Source: Pseudomonas sp. RSB 5.4
GTDB lineage: Bacteria; Pseudomonadota; Gammaproteobacteria; Pseudomonadales; Pseudomonadaceae
Assembly (NCBI RefSeq): GCF_037126175.1
Contig: NZ_CP146986.1
Location: forward strand, 1,330,501-1,394,500
Reading direction: 5' to 3'
Length of the DNA: 64,000 nt
How positions within the stretch are numbered: the stretch's first letter is position 1; the number at the start of each line of letters is the position of its first letter. The notes below the pieces were generated by a model. It was not told the DNA's origin and did not search any database. It was given only the letters and a program-made list of their open reading frames with translations. The position numbers were made by a program, and so were the translations under genes. This document shows, one piece after another, positions 9,364 through 18,665 of this stretch.

Positions 9364-10376
9364 GTTTCCTTCGCTTTGGCTGTGTCTGGCGCTGCCGCAA
9401 CGGTAGCGGCCAGACGCAAGCTATCCTCAAGGCTGGTCTGAGTCTTGGTCAGTTCCTTCTCCAATGACTGATTGAGCTGCCGCTGTTCGTCGGCATCCTG
9501 TTTCAGCGTCTGACTTTCCAGCAGGGCCACGCGCAAACGTTCCTGGAGGAGGGTACGTTCGTTGTCGACGCGAGTCGCTTGCTCCAGCAACTGATCCTGG
9601 CGCTGGTTGCTGTGCTTGAGCTGATCCTGCATCAGGCTCAGTTCGCGCTGAGTGCCGCGGTTTTCCGTGAGCAGGCGTTCGTTGTCGCGATGCAACTGAG
9701 TGATCTCGTCCTGACGCACCAGCGCACTTTGTTGCGCCTGACGCAATTCCATCTGCAATTGCTGCAGCTGTCCTTCATGTCGGGCCTGCTCCTGCTCGCG
9801 CTGCTCTTTGCTGGCGTTGCGGTAATGCTCAAGGGCATCGCGGGCGTGCAGGTGTTTTTCTTCCAGCGAGCGGATCTGCTCGTCCTTGTCCTGCAGGCGC
9901 AACTCAAAATCAGCCAAGGCCTGGTTCAGTCCGGCGTTGCGGGTTTGTTCGGTCTGCAACATCGAACGGGTTTCTTTCAGTGCCTCGGATTCCCGTGCCA
10001 GTGCAGCGCCTTGAATGTCGTGCTGTTGTTCCAGTTGCTCGAGTGCCTGGCGCACCTGCTTGAGTTCCGCTTCCAGGGTTTCGCGCTGTTCCTCGAACTG
10101 CTCGCGCGCTTGTTCGATCGGCTCTTGCGCCTGTTCTTTCAGGCGCTGGGCGAGACGCGAGACCAGTGCGGTCAGCTCGTCATTGATCGGTTCTGCGGAC
10201 GCTTCGACCGGTTGGCTGCCGTCATCCAGCTCTTTCAGATAGCGATGGATCGTGGTTTTCGAACCGGTGTTGCCCAGTTCGATGCGTACTGCATCGATGC
10301 TGGGGTGTTCGCCCCGGGCCAGAATCGCTGCACGCGCGATCTGCACCACTGCTTTGTTTACGCCACCACGGGCCAT
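9360..10376 (-). CDS. KfrA-like DNA-binding coiled-coil protein
   Basis: This 338-residue protein has an N-terminal KfrA-type DNA-binding domain (about residues 1-60, [20 protein letters not shown], with a [14 protein letters not shown] recognition-like helix). A very long Gln/Glu/Leu-rich coiled coil follows (about 75-320), with almost no Pro or Gly. KfrA proteins of IncP plasmids repress their own promoter and help plasmid stability; the role of chromosomal relatives is unsettled. It is divergent from a tyrosine recombinase gene, and a dyad in the shared promoter may be its operator. The start at 10376 begins with the family MARGGVN; the upstream extension is unlikely. Confidence 0.8.
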   Translation of the reverse strand: MARGGVNKAVVQIARAAILARGEHPSIDAVRIELGNTGSKTTIHRYLKELDDGSQPVEASAEPINDELTALVSRLAQRLKEQAQEPIEQAREQFEEQRETLEAELKQVRQALEQLEQQHDIQGAALARESEALKETRSMLQTEQTRNAGLNQALADFELRLQDKDEQIRSLEEKHLHARDALEHYRNASKEQREQEQARHEGQLQQLQMELRQAQQSALVRQDEITQLHRDNERLLTENRGTQRELSLMQDQLKHSNQRQDQLLEQATRVDNERTLLQERLRVALLESQTLKQDADEQRQLNQSLEKELTKTQTSLEDSLRLAATVAAAPDTAKAKET

Positions 10377-10399
10377 GTGAACTCCTACCGTTTCGTACT

Positions 10400-10433
10400 G
10401 TGGTACATGCCACCAAAGTACGCAGTGTACCAC
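10400..10433. promoter_or_regulatory. Inverted repeat, candidate KfrA-like autoregulatory operator
   Basis: GTGGTACA and TGTACCAC form perfect 8-base arms 18 bases apart. The site begins 24 bases upstream of the KfrA-like start, in the promoter shared with the recombinase. Extra GTAC half-sites lie within it. Confidence 0.5.
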
Positions 10434-10553
10434 GCTGAAAATAAAGTTAAATGCTTGATTAATAACAGACGGGATATACTGGTATTACCCAATGTCAGAT
10501 GCCTGAATTGGTTTTTTCATCCCGAAATCAGTACGCCTGCGAGAACACTGCCC

Positions 10554-11492
10554 ATGAGCGAGATCGATCGCTATCTGCAAGCCGCCACCCGTGACAACAC
10601 CCGCCGCAGCTATCGTTCGGCGATCGAGCATTTCGAAGTGAAGTGGGGCGGGTTCCTGCCGGCGACGGCCGACAGCGTGGCGCGTTATCTGGTCGAGCAT
10701 GCCGGCGTGCTGTCGATCAATACGCTGAAGCTGCGCTTGTCGGCGCTGGCGCAGTGGCACAACAGTCAGGGCTTTGCCGATCCGACCAAGGCGCCGGTGG
10801 TGCGCAAGGTCTTCAAAGGCATTCGGGCGCTGCATCCGGCGCAGGAAAAACAGGCCGAACCGCTGCAACTGCACGATCTGCAGCAGGTGGTCGACTGGCT
10901 GGAGCAGGAGGCCAGCAATGCCAGACAAAATCAGGATCGCCCGCAGTTGCTCAAGGCCTATCGTGATCGGGCACTGATTCTGTTGGGGTTCTGGCGTGGC
11001 TTTCGCAGCGATGAGTTGTGTCGTCTGCAGATCGAGCATGTGCGGGCGCATGCGGGCAGCGGCATCACTCTGTATCTGCCGCGCAGCAAGGGCGACCGCG
11101 ACAACCTCGGGCAGACGTATCAGGCGCCGGCGCTGCTCAAGCTGTGCCCGGTGCAGGCTTATATCGACTGGATCACCGAGGCGGCGCTGGTACGCGGTCC
11201 GGTGTTTCGCGGTGTCGACCGCTGGGGCCATCTGAGCGATGAGGGCTTGCACGCCAACAGCATCATTCCACTGCTGCGTCAGGCGCTGGAACGCGCCGGC
11301 ATTCCGGCCGAGCGCTACACCAGCCATTCCCTGCGCCGCGGCTTCGCCACCTGGGCGCATCAAAGCGGCTGGGATCTGAAATCGTTGATGAGTTACGTTG
11401 GCTGGAAGGATATGAAGTCAGCCATGCGCTATGTTGAAGCCAGCCCCTTTCACGGGATGGCTCGGATTACGGATAAGCCGGCTTCGTCGTAG
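10554..11492 (+). CDS. Tyrosine site-specific recombinase (phage integrase family)
   Basis: This 312-residue protein has an N-terminal SAM-like core-binding domain (about 1-95, [14 protein letters not shown] at its start) and a C-terminal catalytic domain. The catalytic set can be read directly: Arg151 (GFRSDEL), Lys179 (RSKGDR), His258 and Arg261 (SHSLRRG), Trp284 in the position often held by His (YVGWKD), and nucleophile Tyr293 (MRYVEA). All are intact, so it is probably active. No excisionase, phage genes, tRNA or att-like direct repeats are nearby. It is divergent from the KfrA-like gene. Confidence 0.87.
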   Translation: MSEIDRYLQAATRDNTRRSYRSAIEHFEVKWGGFLPATADSVARYLVEHAGVLSINTLKLRLSALAQWHNSQGFADPTKAPVVRKVFKGIRALHPAQEKQAEPLQLHDLQQVVDWLEQEASNARQNQDRPQLLKAYRDRALILLGFWRGFRSDELCRLQIEHVRAHAGSGITLYLPRSKGDRDNLGQTYQAPALLKLCPVQAYIDWITEAALVRGPVFRGVDRWGHLSDEGLHANSIIPLLRQALERAGIPAERYTSHSLRRGFATWAHQSGWDLKSLMSYVGWKDMKSAMRYVEASPFHGMARITDKPASS

Positions 11493-11494
11493 AT

Positions 11495-11539
11495 ATCGTT
11501 TTCTTCTATTAATACAGTCAGCTAATAGCGAAAACAAAT
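11495..11539. promoter_or_regulatory. Extended dyad upstream of ahpC, possible OxyR-type site
   Basis: GTTTTC-tt-CTATTA and TAATAG-c-GAAAAC are inverted around 11 bases. Read another way it holds ATCG-N7-CTAT and ATAG-N7-AAAT, which resemble OxyR quarter sites, but the central spacing is 15, not the consensus 7. The assignment is tentative. Confidence 0.35.
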
Positions 11540-11628
11540 CAGCAGCATCAGGTTTGCCAATGAGCCATCCGTCGAGTGAGTGGGTAGGATTCACCCATCG
11601 AATTCACAACCCTGACGGAGAGTCATCA

Positions 11629-12192
11629 ATGCCTATCATCAACAGCCAAGTAAAACCGTTCAAAGCTACCGCGTTCAAAAACGGCGACTTCGTACAAGTC
11701 TCGGACGCTGACCTGAAAGGCAAATGGTCCGTAGTGTTCTTCTACCCAGCCGACTTCACCTTCGTTTGCCCAACCGAGCTGGAAGACCTGGCCGACAACT
11801 ACGCTGCGTTCCAGAAACTGGGCGTGGAAATCTACAGCGTTTCGACCGACACCCACTTTGCTCACGCTGCCTGGCACAACACTTCGCCAGCGATCGGCAA
11901 AATCGAATACACCATGATCGGCGACCCGACCCACGTCATCTCCCGCAACTTCGACGTGCTGATCGAAGAAGCTGGCCTGGCTGACCGTGGCACCTTCGTG
12001 ATCAACCCTGAAGGCCAGATCAAAATCGTTGAACTGAACGATGGCGGCGTTGGCCGTGACGCTTCCGAGCTGCTGCGCAAGATCAAGGCTGCTCAATACG
12101 TTGCTGCTCACCCAGGCGAAGTTTGCCCAGCCAAGTGGAAAGAAGGCGAGGCCACTCTGGCTCCGTCCCTGGACCTGGTCGGCAAGATCTAA
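11629..12192 (+). CDS. ahpC: Alkyl hydroperoxide reductase peroxiredoxin subunit
   Basis: This 187-residue typical 2-Cys peroxiredoxin reduces H2O2 and organic hydroperoxides in the cytosol and is itself recycled by AhpF. The peroxidatic Cys47 lies in FTFVCPTE and the resolving Cys166 in [12 protein letters not shown] lies upstream of the chosen ATG (MPIINSQVK); the frame is open further upstream but is not family-like there. Its partner ahpF follows, separated by a terminator-like hairpin, so ahpC is probably expressed at a higher level. Codon choice is strongly biased (CTG, AAC, CGT), fitting a highly expressed gene. Confidence 0.97.
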   Translation: MPIINSQVKPFKATAFKNGDFVQVSDADLKGKWSVVFFYPADFTFVCPTELEDLADNYAAFQKLGVEIYSVSTDTHFAHAAWHNTSPAIGKIEYTMIGDPTHVISRNFDVLIEEAGLADRGTFVINPEGQIKIVELNDGGVGRDASELLRKIKAAQYVAAHPGEVCPAKWKEGEATLAPSLDLVGKI

Positions 12193-12256
12193 GTCTGTGA
12201 CGCACGCAACACAGGGCGGGACTCCGCACCTACTTCAGTAAGCTGCACCGCCCATT

Positions 12257-12291
12257 AAAAAAGCCCGGGCGAGATTCGCTCGGGCTTTTTT
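12257..12291 (+). terminator. Strong terminator/attenuator between ahpC and ahpF
   Basis: AAAAAAGCCCG and CGGGCTTTTTT pair, with an inner GCGA/TCGC stem. It should end most ahpC transcripts or limit readthrough into ahpF. Confidence 0.85.
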
Positions 12292-12324
12292 TCGCCTCGA
12301 ACAAAGACACAGGAGATCGCCCGT

Positions 12325-13887
12325 ATGTTGGACGCCAATCTTAAAGCCCAGTTGAAATCGTACCTGGAACGGGTCACCCAGCCGATCGAGATCGTTGCTT
12401 CCCTCGACGACGGTGCGAAATCCCGGGAAATGCTTGACCTGCTGAAAGACGTTGCCAGTCTTTCGAGCCAGATTACCCTGATCGACAGCGGCACCGATGC
12501 CCGCAAGCCGTCGTTCTCGATCAATCGTCCGGGTGCCGATATCAGCCTGCGTTTCGCCGGCATCCCGATGGGCCACGAATTCACATCGTTGGTGCTGGCC
12601 CTGCTGCAAGTCGGCGGCCACCCATCGAAAGCCAGCGCCGAAGTGATCGAACAGATCCGCTCGCTCAAGGGCGAGTTCAGCTTCGAAACCTACTTCTCGC
12701 TGTCGTGCCAGAACTGCCCGGACGTGGTTCAGGCGCTGAACCTGATGGCCGTGCTGAACCCGAACATCCGTCACGTCGCCATCGACGGCGCGCTGTTTCA
12801 GGACGAAGTCAACGATCGCAAGATCATGGCTGTGCCGAGCATCTACCTCAACGGTGAGAACTTTGGCCAGGGCCGCATGGGGCTGGAAGAAATCCTCGCC
12901 AAGCTCGACACCGGCGCCATTGAGCGTCAGGCCGAGAAAATCAGCGCCAAAGAAGCCTTTGATGTGCTGGTGGTCGGCGGTGGCCCGGCCGGTGCTTCGG
13001 CCGCTATCTATGCCGCCCGTAAAGGCATCCGCACCGGTGTCGCGGCCGAGCGCTTCGGCGGTCAGGTGCTGGACACCATGGCCATCGAGAACTTCATTTC
13101 CGTGCAGGAAACCGAAGGCCCGAAACTGGCCACGGCGCTGGAAGAACACGTCAAGCAGTACGACGTCGACATCATGAACCTGCAACGTGCAGACAAGCTG
13201 ATCCCGGGCAAGAACGGCGAGCTGCACGAAGTCCACTTCGCCAGTGGCGCGACCCTGAAAGCCAAAAGCGTGATTCTGGCGACCGGCGCACGCTGGCGTG
13301 AAATGAACGTGCCGGGCGAGCAGGAATACCGCAACAAAGGCGTGGCGTACTGCCCGCACTGCGACGGTCCGCTGTTCAAAGGCAAGCGTGTGGCGGTGAT
13401 CGGCGGCGGTAACTCCGGCGTGGAAGCGGCCATCGACTTGGCGGGTATCGTCTCCCACGTGACCCTGCTGGAGTTCGACGTACAACTGCGTGCCGACGCG
13501 GTACTGCAACGCAAGCTGCACAGCCTGCCGAACGTCACCGTGATCACCAGTGCGCAAACCACAGAAGTCACCGGCAATGGCGAGAAGGTCAACGGCTTGC
13601 GCTACAAGGATCGCAAGACTGACGAACTGCGCAGCGTCGAGCTGGAGGGGATCTTCGTACAGATCGGTCTGCTGCCGAACACCGACTGGCTCAAAGGCAC
13701 CATCGAGCTGTCGCCGCGTGGTGAAATCATCGTCGACAACCGTGGCGAAACGTCGATCCCGGGGATCTTCGCGGCGGGCGACGTGACCACTGTGCCGTAC
13801 AAGCAGATCGTGATTGCGGTGGGCGAGGGCGCCAAGGCTTCCCTCAGCGCGTTCGATCACTTGATCCGTACGTCGGCGCCGGCATAA
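12325..13887 (+). CDS. ahpF: Alkyl hydroperoxide reductase flavoprotein subunit F
   Basis: This 520-residue NADH:peroxiredoxin reductase recycles AhpC. The N-terminal domain is a double thioredoxin-like fold with redox pair Cys128-Cys131 (CQNCPD). The C-terminal part is thioredoxin-reductase-like, with FAD motif [12 protein letters not shown] near 215 and active pair Cys343-Cys346 (YCPHCDG). An NADH-binding [10 protein letters not shown] lies near 358, and GIFAAGDVT near the end. AGGAG lies 8 bases before the ATG. It follows ahpC in the same direction and probably shares its oxidative-stress control. Confidence 0.96.
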   Translation: MLDANLKAQLKSYLERVTQPIEIVASLDDGAKSREMLDLLKDVASLSSQITLIDSGTDARKPSFSINRPGADISLRFAGIPMGHEFTSLVLALLQVGGHPSKASAEVIEQIRSLKGEFSFETYFSLSCQNCPDVVQALNLMAVLNPNIRHVAIDGALFQDEVNDRKIMAVPSIYLNGENFGQGRMGLEEILAKLDTGAIERQAEKISAKEAFDVLVVGGGPAGASAAIYAARKGIRTGVAAERFGGQVLDTMAIENFISVQETEGPKLATALEEHVKQYDVDIMNLQRADKLIPGKNGELHEVHFASGATLKAKSVILATGARWREMNVPGEQEYRNKGVAYCPHCDGPLFKGKRVAVIGGGNSGVEAAIDLAGIVSHVTLLEFDVQLRADAVLQRKLHSLPNVTVITSAQTTEVTGNGEKVNGLRYKDRKTDELRSVELEGIFVQIGLLPNTDWLKGTIELSPRGEIIVDNRGETSIPGIFAAGDVTTVPYKQIVIAVGEGAKASLSAFDHLIRTSAPA

Positions 13888-13905
13888 ACGTCAGTCGCTG
13901 AAACG

Positions 13906-13935
13906 AAAAAACCCATGAGCGATCATGGGTTTTTT
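13906..13935 (+). terminator. Rho-independent terminator after ahpF
   Basis: ACCCATGA / TCATGGGT stem with a 4-base loop, flanked by A-run and T-run. Confidence 0.88.
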
Positions 13936-13957
13936 TATGCCTGACACAAATCCAAAT

Positions 13958-14045
13958 GTGGGAGCGGGCTTGCTCGCGAAAGCGTCCGCCAGCCAACACC
14001 TGCGTTGCATGACTCACCGCTTTCGCGAGCAAGCCCGCTCCCACA
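13958..14045. repeat. REP doublet
   Basis: Inverted arms of the GTGGGAGCGGGCTTGCTCGC family between the convergent ahpF and gloA genes. Confidence 0.9.
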
Positions 14046-14065
14046 AAGGCTTTTTATGCAGTCAG

Positions 14066-14587
14066 TTACAGCGGCGCAGGCTGGATGATTTCAACCCAGT
14101 AGCCATCCGGGTCTTTGATGAACGCCAGGCTTTTCATGCGGCCATCGGTCAAACGCTTCTGGAAATCACAGCCCAGCTCTTCAAAACGTGCACATGCCGC
14201 AACGATGTCCGGAACCGAGATGCAAATGTGGCCGAAACCGCGCGGGTCAGTGTTGCCGTTGTGATAGGCGAAGTCGGCATCGTTTTCAGTGCCGTGGTTG
14301 TGGGTCAGTTCGAGGATGCCGGGAATCGACTTCATCCACTCGGTGCGGGCAGCGGCGTCGGCCGGGATCTGTGCCTTGTCGACCAGTGCGAGGAAGTACA
14401 GGCTGAACTCGGCTTCCGGGAAATCACGTTTTTCCACCAGCGAGAAACCCAGTACGCGGGTGTAGAAGTCCAGCGACTGGGTGATGTCCTTCACGCGCAG
14501 CATGGTGTGGTTGAAGACGAAGTTGCGGGTTGCGCTGTCTGGAGTGGCGGTGACGCCGGGGAAAGTGTTCAGTTCGTGCAGGCTCAT
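14066..14587 (-). CDS. gloA: Lactoylglutathione lyase (glyoxalase I)
   Basis: This 173-residue enzyme converts the methylglyoxal-glutathione hemithioacetal to S-lactoylglutathione. It is a vicinal-oxygen-chelate fold with metal ligands recognisable as His in [10 protein letters not shown], Glu in ILELTHNHG, His in GFGHICISV and Glu in YWVEIIQP. The 173-residue length and the long N-terminal arm ([17 protein letters not shown]) fit the longer GloA class of Pseudomonas and plants. GGAGGG precedes the ATG. It lies near gor, and both depend on glutathione. Confidence 0.93.
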   Translation of the reverse strand: MSLHELNTFPGVTATPDSATRNFVFNHTMLRVKDITQSLDFYTRVLGFSLVEKRDFPEAEFSLYFLALVDKAQIPADAAARTEWMKSIPGILELTHNHGTENDADFAYHNGNTDPRGFGHICISVPDIVAACARFEELGCDFQKRLTDGRMKSLAFIKDPDGYWVEIIQPAPL

Positions 14588-14726
14588 AGGCCCTCCGTAA
14601 CAATGGGGCGAGTGAATGGGCGCAATGATACGCATGCGGGGCGGCATCGCCAAACCGAATGCGCGGCTTGCTCTGTGGGCGGCCGGGCCTCAGACTTTGC
14701 AGCTCAATCTGCGAGTGCCTCTGGTA

Positions 14727-15245
14727 ATGATCCGACCGTTCAAAGCGCTGTTCGTTTGCCTTTTCTCGTCTTTGCTTGCCGCTCCTGCACTGGCGGACCA
14801 GCCGAGTATCACTTGGCCTGCTGGCTGGGAAGTAGAGGCGCTGCCCGATCAAGCCCCTCAGGTTTCGCGCCAGCGCGCGGTGAAAACCGACACCGACGGC
14901 AATCAGGTCATGGTGATGGAGTTGACCATGACTCAGGTGGAAGCAGGTCATCAGGTCAATGTGGCGGGCGTTCTGCTGGAGATGCGCAAATCGATACAGA
15001 AGGACTTCTTCCAGGGCGGCTATCAGAGTGTTTGCAACAAGGTACACCCGGCGAAGCTCGGCTCTTTGGACGCGCAGGAAACCACCTGCACGATCACTGA
15101 AAACGGTCGACATGTGTTGTCGCAAACTTTGGTTGCTGCGGCCGCAGCGGATAAGGCTTATGTACTTTCTTACGCTGGGCAGGCCGAGGTTTATAAGGCA
15201 AGCGCCGAGGAAATAGTCGCAGTGAGAAACAGCTTGAAACTTTAA
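14727..15245 (+). CDS. Secreted protein, DUF4946-like
   Basis: This 172-residue protein has a Sec signal peptide (MIRPFKALFVCLFSSLLAAP, cut near ALA-DQ). The mature domain has a start like ITWPAGWEVEALPDQ and two Cys (about 93 and 112), probably forming a disulfide in the periplasm. I associate this pattern with the uncharacterised DUF4946 family of Pseudomonas, with moderate confidence. It is divergent from gloA with about 140 bases between starts. The start was chosen for the signal peptide; earlier ATGs in frame overlap the gloA promoter region. No function can be proposed. Confidence 0.7.
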   Translation: MIRPFKALFVCLFSSLLAAPALADQPSITWPAGWEVEALPDQAPQVSRQRAVKTDTDGNQVMVMELTMTQVEAGHQVNVAGVLLEMRKSIQKDFFQGGYQSVCNKVHPAKLGSLDAQETTCTITENGRHVLSQTLVAAAAADKAYVLSYAGQAEVYKASAEEIVAVRNSLKL

Positions 15246-15417
15246 GCGTCTGTTTGCACCTCGACCGGTTTAGATACCCGAAGGAATTAAGCACAAAGTT
15301 TAGCAGCGATTACGATTGCAACATCCCGGCGCAAAATGTTTAGCCTTGCGGCTTGTGTGTGTTAAGGCGGATTGATAACTAGCGCGGGGGAAATCGTTGC
15401 TTTTGTTAGATATTGTC
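15246..15417. other. Intergenic stretch with nothing recognised
   Basis: The gap between the DUF4946-like gene and the MvaT-family terminator shows no gene, repeat or clear site. Confidence 0.5.
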
Positions 15418-15447
15418 GAAAAAAAAGCCCCGCATAAAGCAGGGCTT
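15418..15447 (-). terminator. Rho-independent terminator of the MvaT-family gene
   Basis: AAGCCC-CGC / GC-GGGCTT stem; on the minus strand it ends in a run of eight T. Confidence 0.85.
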
Positions 15448-15463
15448 GGTTGTTGACGCAAGA

Positions 15464-15829
15464 TTAGCCGCGCAACCAGGAATCAACGGTAGCTGCACCG
15501 TACTGTTCCTTCCAGGCTTTCAGGCCACGGTGGTTGCCGCCCTTGGTTTCGATCAGTTCACCGGTGTGCGGGTTTTGATAAACCTTGACCACGCGAGCAC
15601 GGCGGGTTTTTGGTGCGGCGGACACTTGCAAGCCGGACTTGGACGGGTTCGGATCGAGGATGGCGATGATGTCTTTCAGGCCTTTGCCGTAGGTTTTCAT
15701 CAGCCCCTGGAGCTTTTCTTCGAATTCGATTTCTTTCTTGAGCCCGGCATCGTTCTTCAGCGATTCCAGCTGCTTGAGCTGTTCCTGAAGGGCCTTTTCA
15801 GCTGCACGAAATTCAGCGAGTCTGGACAA
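15464..15829 (-). CDS. MvaT/MvaU-family H-NS-like nucleoid protein
   Basis: This 121-residue xenogeneic silencer analogue binds AT-rich DNA. The N-terminal half (SRLAEFRAAEKALQEQLKQL) is the oligomerisation coiled coil. The C-terminal half holds the AT-hook-like DNA-binding domain (VYQNPHTGELIETKGGN, then LKAWKEQYG). The start is a TTG: GGAG lies 8 bases before it and it gives the family N-terminus, whereas the frame has no suitable ATG nearby. MvaT and MvaU cannot be told apart here. It is monocistronic with a terminator behind it. Confidence 0.92.
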   Translation of the reverse strand: MSRLAEFRAAEKALQEQLKQLESLKNDAGLKKEIEFEEKLQGLMKTYGKGLKDIIAILDPNPSKSGLQVSAAPKTRRARVVKVYQNPHTGELIETKGGNHRGLKAWKEQYGAATVDSWLRG

Positions 15830-16063
15830 TATCTTTACTCCAATAGTGTGTTTGGCTGATACCAACCGCAAACAAAGCTATAAGCCAAGAGCCTTGAAGC
15901 GACTCGGTGATAATGGCTCACCTGCCAATCTTGCACAGGCTGAAAAAATTGTAGTAGTTAATGCGCCAAGAGTAAATCCTGATCTTGTCGTCATGTAACA
16001 ACAGTGGTGTTTTGTATCAATTTGGTGCGTCCGATCGCAGTGCCGGGGTTAATTTGTTTTTAG
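15830..16063. other. Promoter region of the MvaT-family gene
   Basis: This 234-base gap is AT-richer than its surroundings and separates two minus-strand genes. No repeat or terminator was recognised. Confidence 0.4.
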
Positions 16064-17599
16064 TTAATGGTGACTTAATGCATCGATGAAGTCGGCGCCG
16101 GGCATGGGTTTTCCGAACAGATAGCCCTGCAGGAAGTTGACGTGGTGTGCAGTCAGATAGTCAGCCTGTGCCTGAGTTTCTACACCTTCGGCAACAATAC
16201 CCAGATCGAGCTTGGCCGAGAGCTCGATAATCGTATCCAGAATATGTCGCGATAATGCGTCGATCCCGATCATCGCGACGAAGCTTTGATCAATCTTGAG
16301 AAAGTCCACATTGAATTTGCGCAGGTAACCCAAGCTTGAATGCCCGGTCCCAAAGTCGTCGATGGCGATCATCACACCCAGCGTATGCAACTGCTCGAAC
16401 AGTTGGTGCGTGATGTCGTTCGGCTCGATCAGCTCACGCTCGGTCAACTCCAGCACCAGGCTGATGCTCCCGGGTGCGAACGCAGCGAGAAACTCGCGAC
16501 AGTCTTCCACCAGTTGCAGATCGTGACAGTGACTGGCGGTGATGTTGATACCGATGTGAAACGGTTTGTTGAAACCAGCAGACAACGGGCCGAGCAGGGC
16601 GGCAGTCTGCTGCATCAGGGCGCGGGTCATGGGCACGATCAGGCCCGAATGTTCGGCAAACGGAATAAACATGTCCGGGCGCACCAGACCTTCTTTCGGA
16701 TGTTTCCAGCGCATCAGCACTTCGGCGCCGGACCACTTTTTACTGTCGCCATGCACCACTGGCTGGAAATAAGGGATGAACTCGCCTGCCTCCAGAGCGC
16801 GCAGCATTTCATGGCTGGGTGAGGTGGAGCGCCGCTGCAGGACGTGGCCGATAGCACCGGAGATGATCCCGAAAAAAATCAGCAGGCTGAACAGCGGCGG
16901 GTATTCGTCGGCCATATAACGCCAGGTTTCGCCCTGCGGGAAGCCTGCGGCGACGCTGAAGGCATAGCGCGAAGAAACCAACATACTTTGTGCCACCGGC
17001 AACGGCGGCAGGTTGCCTTGATGCACCTTGCCATCGGCGGACAGCCAGTTGTCGCCAACCTGCAGCAACAGCAGCGTCTGTCGGCCAATCAGGCGCAGGA
17101 CGTTGCTCAGGTGATAGCCATCGAGCGTGGTCAGCGCGCCGCCGCGACCTTCGCTGAGCCGATATACCAGCAGCGCGGTGTTGGGCGTAACGGGATTGCC
17201 GTTCATCAACCACAGTTTGCCTTGGGTGTAGTCGCCCGGGTTCACGGCTTCCTTGTACTCACCGAACAGCGAGCTGCAATAGAGATTGTTGTCCCATACC
17301 AGATTGGTCGAGCGCACGAAAGGCCGACGGGTCACCTGTTCACGCAACGCCAGTTTGACGCTGTCGCAGGGTTGGCCAGCCAGGGGCAGCAGTTCGCTGG
17401 CGGCCTGGGCGGTGTTGTCGAGCATCAGTTCGAATTGGCGCAACGCCTCATCGGCAGTGTTTTGCGTGCTCTGCTGCAAGGTGCGCTCGGCCTGCATATA
17501 CAGAATCCCTGTGCCCAGAAGTACCGGCAACAGGCCGCAAAGCAGGGTCACAATCATCCGCACGCTACGTTTGCGGCGGGGTTTGACAGTCAAGGGCAT
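16064..17599 (-). CDS. Membrane-bound c-di-GMP phosphodiesterase, CSS-motif plus EAL domain
   Basis: This 511-residue inner-membrane protein has a TM near 12-32, a periplasmic CSS domain with the conserved YCSSLFG motif and a second Cys upstream (about 80), and a second TM near 235-255. A cytoplasmic EAL domain fills about 265-511. EAL catalytic features are present: the signature as EVLMRW, NITASH, DDFGTGHSS, LKIDQSFV and EGVET. It should hydrolyse c-di-GMP to pGpG. In E. coli such CSS-EAL enzymes are controlled by periplasmic redox (DsbA/DsbB), so redox sensing is a fair inference. There is no GGDEF domain. It appears to be a single-gene unit. Confidence 0.88.
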   Translation of the reverse strand: MPLTVKPRRKRSVRMIVTLLCGLLPVLLGTGILYMQAERTLQQSTQNTADEALRQFELMLDNTAQAASELLPLAGQPCDSVKLALREQVTRRPFVRSTNLVWDNNLYCSSLFGEYKEAVNPGDYTQGKLWLMNGNPVTPNTALLVYRLSEGRGGALTTLDGYHLSNVLRLIGRQTLLLLQVGDNWLSADGKVHQGNLPPLPVAQSMLVSSRYAFSVAAGFPQGETWRYMADEYPPLFSLLIFFGIISGAIGHVLQRRSTSPSHEMLRALEAGEFIPYFQPVVHGDSKKWSGAEVLMRWKHPKEGLVRPDMFIPFAEHSGLIVPMTRALMQQTAALLGPLSAGFNKPFHIGINITASHCHDLQLVEDCREFLAAFAPGSISLVLELTERELIEPNDITHQLFEQLHTLGVMIAIDDFGTGHSSLGYLRKFNVDFLKIDQSFVAMIGIDALSRHILDTIIELSAKLDLGIVAEGVETQAQADYLTAHHVNFLQGYLFGKPMPGADFIDALSHH

Positions 17600-17714
17600 G
17601 GACGCATCCTGTTGCGATGGAGTGGAACTCTCGAACGCAGGCCTGCCAACGGCGCGCCTGTGAGTAACAGCGAAGTCAGAAGGGATGATAGATGGCCGTT
17701 GGCGCTTGTGCCGC

Positions 17715-18587
17715 TCACGGCTGATTGATCTGCGTGGCGAGATCGATAAACGCTCGCGTGGCGGGCGAAGCCTGGCGCTGATCGAGGACAGCGAGGCCGA
17801 TCTGGCGCTGCACGGGGGGCGCCAGCGGCTTCTTTACGTAGCGCGGCGTTGGATCATCGGGTAATGAGCCTTCGGCCACGACGGTAATTGCGTCACCCCG
17901 GCCCACGACGTCCAGCGTGCTGAGCAATTGCGAGCAGCGATAGCGGATCTTCGGTTGCAGGCGCGCGGCAGTGAACAGGCGCGAAACCAGCTCCGATGAA
18001 CCGGCTTCGGTCAGCACAAACGGATCGGCACACAGATCCTTGAGGCTCAGCGCGGTGCGTCCTGCCAATGGATGATCGGCTGGCAGCAGGGCAACCATCT
18101 GGTCTTCTGCCAAGGCAAAAGTGTCGAAACGCTCCTGAGGCAACACCACAAAACCGATGTCGATCCGCCGCTCTTCCAACCACTGAATAACCTGCCTGTC
18201 CGGCCCCTCATCTATGTGCACTTCAATGCCCGGATGCGCCTGGCGATAGCGCTGCAAAATCGTCGGCAGCAACTTGATCGATGACGTCGGGCCGAACGAA
18301 CCGATGCGCAACGTGCCGCTTTTCATGCCCCGCGCATCGGCCGCCTCCTGACGCAGGGTGTTGGCCAGACCAAGCATGGCCCGTGCGCGCTGGAGCAATT
18401 GCTCGCCGATGTCGGTGAGTTCGACTTGCGACTGATGGCGGTGTAGCAGTTCGACGCCCAATTCCTCCTCCAGCGACTTCATCGCGTGCGACACCGCTGA
18501 CTGCGAAATTCCCAAACGATGGGCGGCGAGGGTGAAACCGCGCAGTTCAGCGACCAGCGAGAATATCTCCAGTTGAGTGAGGGTCAT
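17715..18587 (-). CDS. LysR-family transcriptional regulator
   Basis: This 290-residue regulator has an N-terminal helix-turn-helix (about 1-60; AAHRLGISQSAVSHAMKSLE) and a LysR effector domain. It is divergent from the EamA transporter gene with fewer than 80 bases between starts, so that exporter is the likely target. The start MTLTQLEIF is standard for the family. The effector is unknown. Confidence 0.86.
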   Translation of the reverse strand: MTLTQLEIFSLVAELRGFTLAAHRLGISQSAVSHAMKSLEEELGVELLHRHQSQVELTDIGEQLLQRARAMLGLANTLRQEAADARGMKSGTLRIGSFGPTSSIKLLPTILQRYRQAHPGIEVHIDEGPDRQVIQWLEERRIDIGFVVLPQERFDTFALAEDQMVALLPADHPLAGRTALSLKDLCADPFVLTEAGSSELVSRLFTAARLQPKIRYRCSQLLSTLDVVGRGDAITVVAEGSLPDDPTPRYVKKPLAPPVQRQIGLAVLDQRQASPATRAFIDLATQINQP

Positions 18588-18665
18588 GAGTATTTGCTCA
18601 TTTTACGATGACGTTAAATGAGGTGAATGATACGCCATCTTTCCAGCTGCATTACCTGGAGCATC

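Noticed and set aside
10554..11492. Prophage or genomic island
   Set aside because: Only the recombinase is present; no phage or conjugation genes, tRNA or direct-repeat attachment sites, and the neighbours are core genes.
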